A stretch of DNA of 64,000 nt from Coffea arabica (lineage: Eukaryota; Streptophyta; Magnoliopsida; Gentianales; Rubiaceae), in contig NC_092312.1 of the NCBI RefSeq assembly GCF_036785885.1, positions 11,364,001-11,428,000 on the forward strand, in the 5' to 3' direction. Position numbers and translations under genes: made by a program. A model generated the notes under the pieces. The model ran no database searches, was not told the origin of the DNA, and was given only the letters and a program-made list of their open reading frames with translations. The stretch's first letter is position 1; each line of letters begins with the position of its first letter. Below, piece after piece: positions 60,922 to 64,000 of the stretch.

Positions 60922-61861
60922 GATTTTGAAGCTCTTATTAAACCACATTCGGATTAATCATATGTAAGATATTTCCAAATTGCTGAAATGTATACTAATC
61001 CAAAATAGACTTTGAGCAAATACCTGGTATTTGTTTTGACAATTGTGCGAAAAAGAGTAAGAGAGTTTGAATAGGATGACTGGAGTGATCAGAGGAACTT
61101 TTAATCCTTCAAACACGGTTGTTAAATAAATATATTTTATGTTATTCTGGCCTAGACTATGCAAAATCCAAGTAAAGAAAGGAGCTCCGGTCTTTTCATT
61201 TTGCTTGCTGCTTAATTAAGAAATAAATATTCCAACCATCTCTCCAAAAAATTTTCTTATTTTTGTTAATAATAATTTTTCTCCATAGAATTGTTTTTGC
61301 CGGGTTCTTCTTTCTTTCATCTTATGAGGGTTTTTATTTTGTATCACACTAGTTTAATTAATTACGGAATTAAATTCTATCATGAGGCCGAAAAAATCTT
61401 AACGTAGTGGTTAAAATTGAAATCTAAAGAATTAGAGATTTGAGATTCAGATCCTCCTACCCGGCCATTACTTCTTAAGGAAAGAAAAAATAAGAATTAT
61501 ATCATGAGACTTTTCCTTCGTTTCTGAATTCTTTGAAATCTTGTGACTATTTTAAACTGTTCCAAACTTGTCCTAACATTATGAGTCAAGCTAGCATTTC
61601 GGCTTGAGCTCTGAAATTTCTGTTCTTTTTCTTAATGTACGGTGTGCGGTGGGTGGTAGAATGTTGATATTGTCATAACTTTTGCATCAAGAATGTCCAA
61701 AGGGTCACTTTCACCTGAGGTGACAACCGGGTTCAGTATGAGAATCAACTTTCCTTAATACTTTTATACTTTGATAAGGGCCACTTAAAGTATTGACACG
61801 TATATAATTTCATTGGTAAGATTACCCCCGCTTATTTGCTGAATAATTGAGAGGTAAAATA
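60922..61861. other. Intergenic upstream of TIR copy 2
   Basis: AT-rich, no gene recognised. It holds the distal promoter region of the TIR gene. Confidence 0.4.
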
Positions 61862-62020
61862 GATTAAGTTAGTTTTATATATACTGTCGACAGTGTACAC
61901 ACTATCACAATTAAATGCATGATTCATATATAAACTTTGATTTTCAAATTCAAATTGAGATTATGTATCATGTATTCAAGAATTAAAATATACACACTAT
62001 CAGCGTACAGAAAATTAATC
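61862..62020. repeat. ACACTGTCA-type MITE, best-bounded copy
   Basis: It runs from GATTAAGTTAGTTTTATATATACTGTCGACAGTG to an inverted GATTAATTTTCTGTACGCTG end, with TTTTCAAATTCAAATTGAG inside. Relatives lie near 22430, 30640, 47743 and 49000. Confidence 0.65.
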
Positions 62021-64000
62021 CAAATAAATTACCCTCACCTGAAATGAGATTAATTTGTGTTTCAATACATCATTCCATCTACTTTTTCCAATCCTAAGTT
62101 GTATTGATATTTTTCCTTGTTCAGCATGGTTATCTGATATATCAATATCAATAAGAAAATGACATACGTAAAATGAGTAGTTTGGTTGGATTGTGATGTA
62201 TCTAGAAGTAGGATGAAGGGTGTACTTATACCAAGTCTGCATCCAGAGACCTCTTCTCGTACGCATCAATTTATACATTTATATTTTTTCTAAAGTAAGA
62301 CTTCATGTCTTGCAAGGAAAAAGAAACACTAATAATGTTTTTATCACATAGCTAGGGTGAGTCTTAAGAACCAAGCACATCATCTTTACAGGCCATGCCA
62401 CATATTCCGAAGCAACAACCGTCAAATCATTAAAAATCCAGTGGTAAAGCTCATTTTGATGAAATAAAATTTAAGGTGGAGTTTTTCTCAATGAGATTAT
62501 GGTAATTATGTGAAGTGTAGGTTAAGGCGGGGGAAAAAAATTGGTTACGTACATACACTACTGTTATTTCAGAACATGAGGAAATTAAAATAACCCTCAG
62601 CTTCTCCAACATTACATTAACGGAAAACTTGGGTGAATAATGTATAAAATACGTACCTCGGTGAAGTTTAATATACTTTACTTTCAAGGGTATTTGAGGT
62701 CACAACATGCACTTTTACGAGCATCCAGATAATTAGTTAATGGCCAAATTAGTGACCTGTGGCGACATTCAAAAAATATATATATATCGAGAATTTAAGG
62801 GGCAAATGTTTAACCGATGACCTCGAATCAAAATCCAACAATTACCTCAAATTTTGCAAGTTAATACTACTATACTTTTGCAAATAGCATCGTTTTAATT
62901 TGTAATTTTGCAAGTTGATATATATACTTTTGCATGGTTCTAGGAATGCTTAATTCCTTGTGTATATGCATGGGGGACGTAGACAATAATGTATAGGATA
63001 GGATAACAAGAACTGGAGTTTTTTCATTTCCCTATCCTGCTTGCTTACTGTCTCTTTTTTTTTTGGACTCTAACCTTCAAACTCATGTTCCTCCTTTGAC
63101 CAGGCGTCTCAAAATCTGCAAGCCATCTTCCTCATTTGACTAGCCATCTCTATCCCATCATATATAATCTTAAATGAATTTCTTGAATATGATCTAATCA
63201 CACTCGTGTCAAAAAAGAAAAAAATAATAATAATAATAAAATAGCAACAAAAAAAGAAAGAGATCAAGAAGGGAGAGGTTTTTTTGTAAAAAAAAAAAAA
63301 AAAGATAAAAATGTTATATTTTGTGAGTTTGAGGAGAAAAGGCTTGCACAACGAAATCTGGAACGGAAAACGGGATTTAAAAAAAAAAAGGAAGAAAAAG
63401 TTGCACAGGAAGAAAAGGTCGAAGCAGGAGAAGAATAAAAGAGAGTCAGAGGACGCAATGTGAGTGCTCTAGCGTCAAAGGAGAAATACGAGGAAATTTT
63501 AATTTGGTTTCAAAGTTTTAACAATTTTATATTTCGGCCCCCAGAGTATCTCAAAACTGTTGACATACCTAGAAATATTTTACAGTTTATCGATAGTCCT
63601 AAATTTTAGTGCTGTATTTCAAATAAATCTCCAAAATTAATTCTAAACTATGGAATAGACATTAAATCATATGAAATACTAGTTGATTATTCCAATGCTA
63701 TTAGTATTTTCTTATTAAATTACTTTGAAACATCAAGCATGTACTAGCATACCTTACTTGATGTTAACCTATTGTTGGACATTTTACATAATATTTTAAT
63801 TTTTAATTAAATTATATTAACCACATCATACTAACATCATCCAAATTTTGACACCAAATGAACCCATTAACACGCTGATCCCTGAACTCTACTGACTCAT
63901 TGTTCGATTCGAGTTTCAAAACACAAAATACCGGTAACAAGTGTTCTGTTACACAATGGGGGTGTACCTTCATGCTACACGCTTTAATATGCTAACAACT
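62021..64000. other. Intergenic to window end
   Basis: AT-rich with (TAA)n at about 63222-63240 and several A-runs. From about 63495 the phrases TTTGGTTTCAAAGTTTTAAC and GGCCCCCAGAGTATCT suggest another foldback MITE that may run to or beyond the edge. No gene is recognised. Confidence 0.35.

Noticed and set aside
1..64000. tRNA, rRNA or CRISPR features
   Set aside because: No clover-leaf with proper A and B boxes, no rRNA-like sequence and no regularly spaced repeats were seen; CRISPR is not expected in a plant nuclear genome.

Overview
The window is nuclear DNA from a flowering plant, most likely a eudicot. It is AT-rich, its genes have GT-AG introns, and it is crowded with plant-type transposable elements. 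The species cannot be named from sequence alone; an asterid such as a Rubiaceae is a guess. All genes I could assign to a host function lie on the minus strand.

Layout: (1) 0.8-19.1 kb holds a tandem pair of 12-exon TPS-f terpene synthases, of the geranyllinalool/linalool synthase type. Both have intact catalytic motifs and a TATA box. The 5.8 kb between them holds a Harbinger-like element, a SINE-like insertion and a short LINE tail. (2) 19.1-29.6 kb is intergenic. It has several MITEs, a possible broken first exon, and a 2.58-kb palindromic Mutator-like element (23493-26073) with a perfect 9-bp target duplication; each arm carries the 5' part of a MULE transposase gene. (3) 29.6-30.5 kb is a two-exon TIR-only gene. 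(4) 31.8-43.9 kb is a three-level transposon nest: a short-TIR DNA element holds a full-length L1-type LINE, which holds a gag-only LTR retrotransposon. Target duplications are visible at every level. (5) 47.1-56.3 kb is an eight-exon CBL4/SOS3-like calcium-sensor gene that looks broken (start codon ACG, shortened exon 3, one-base frameshift in the last exon). Its introns are swollen by a long-TIR DNA element, a MULE-type MITE and a Ty3-like LTR element. (6) 59.9-60.8 kb is a second TIR-only gene with a microsatellite-filled intron. The rest is AT-rich intergenic DNA.

How the genes relate: the terpene synthases point to induced volatile defence (geranyllinalool is the precursor of the homoterpene TMTT). 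The TIR-only genes belong to a family of NAD-consuming immune signalling enzymes. The CBL copy would have been a calcium sensor for a CIPK kinase. There is no evidence that these genes act as one unit. The most unusual object is the MULE palindrome: any transcript across it would fold into a hairpin of about 1.28 kb against MULE transposase, as the Mu killer locus of maize does for MuDR.
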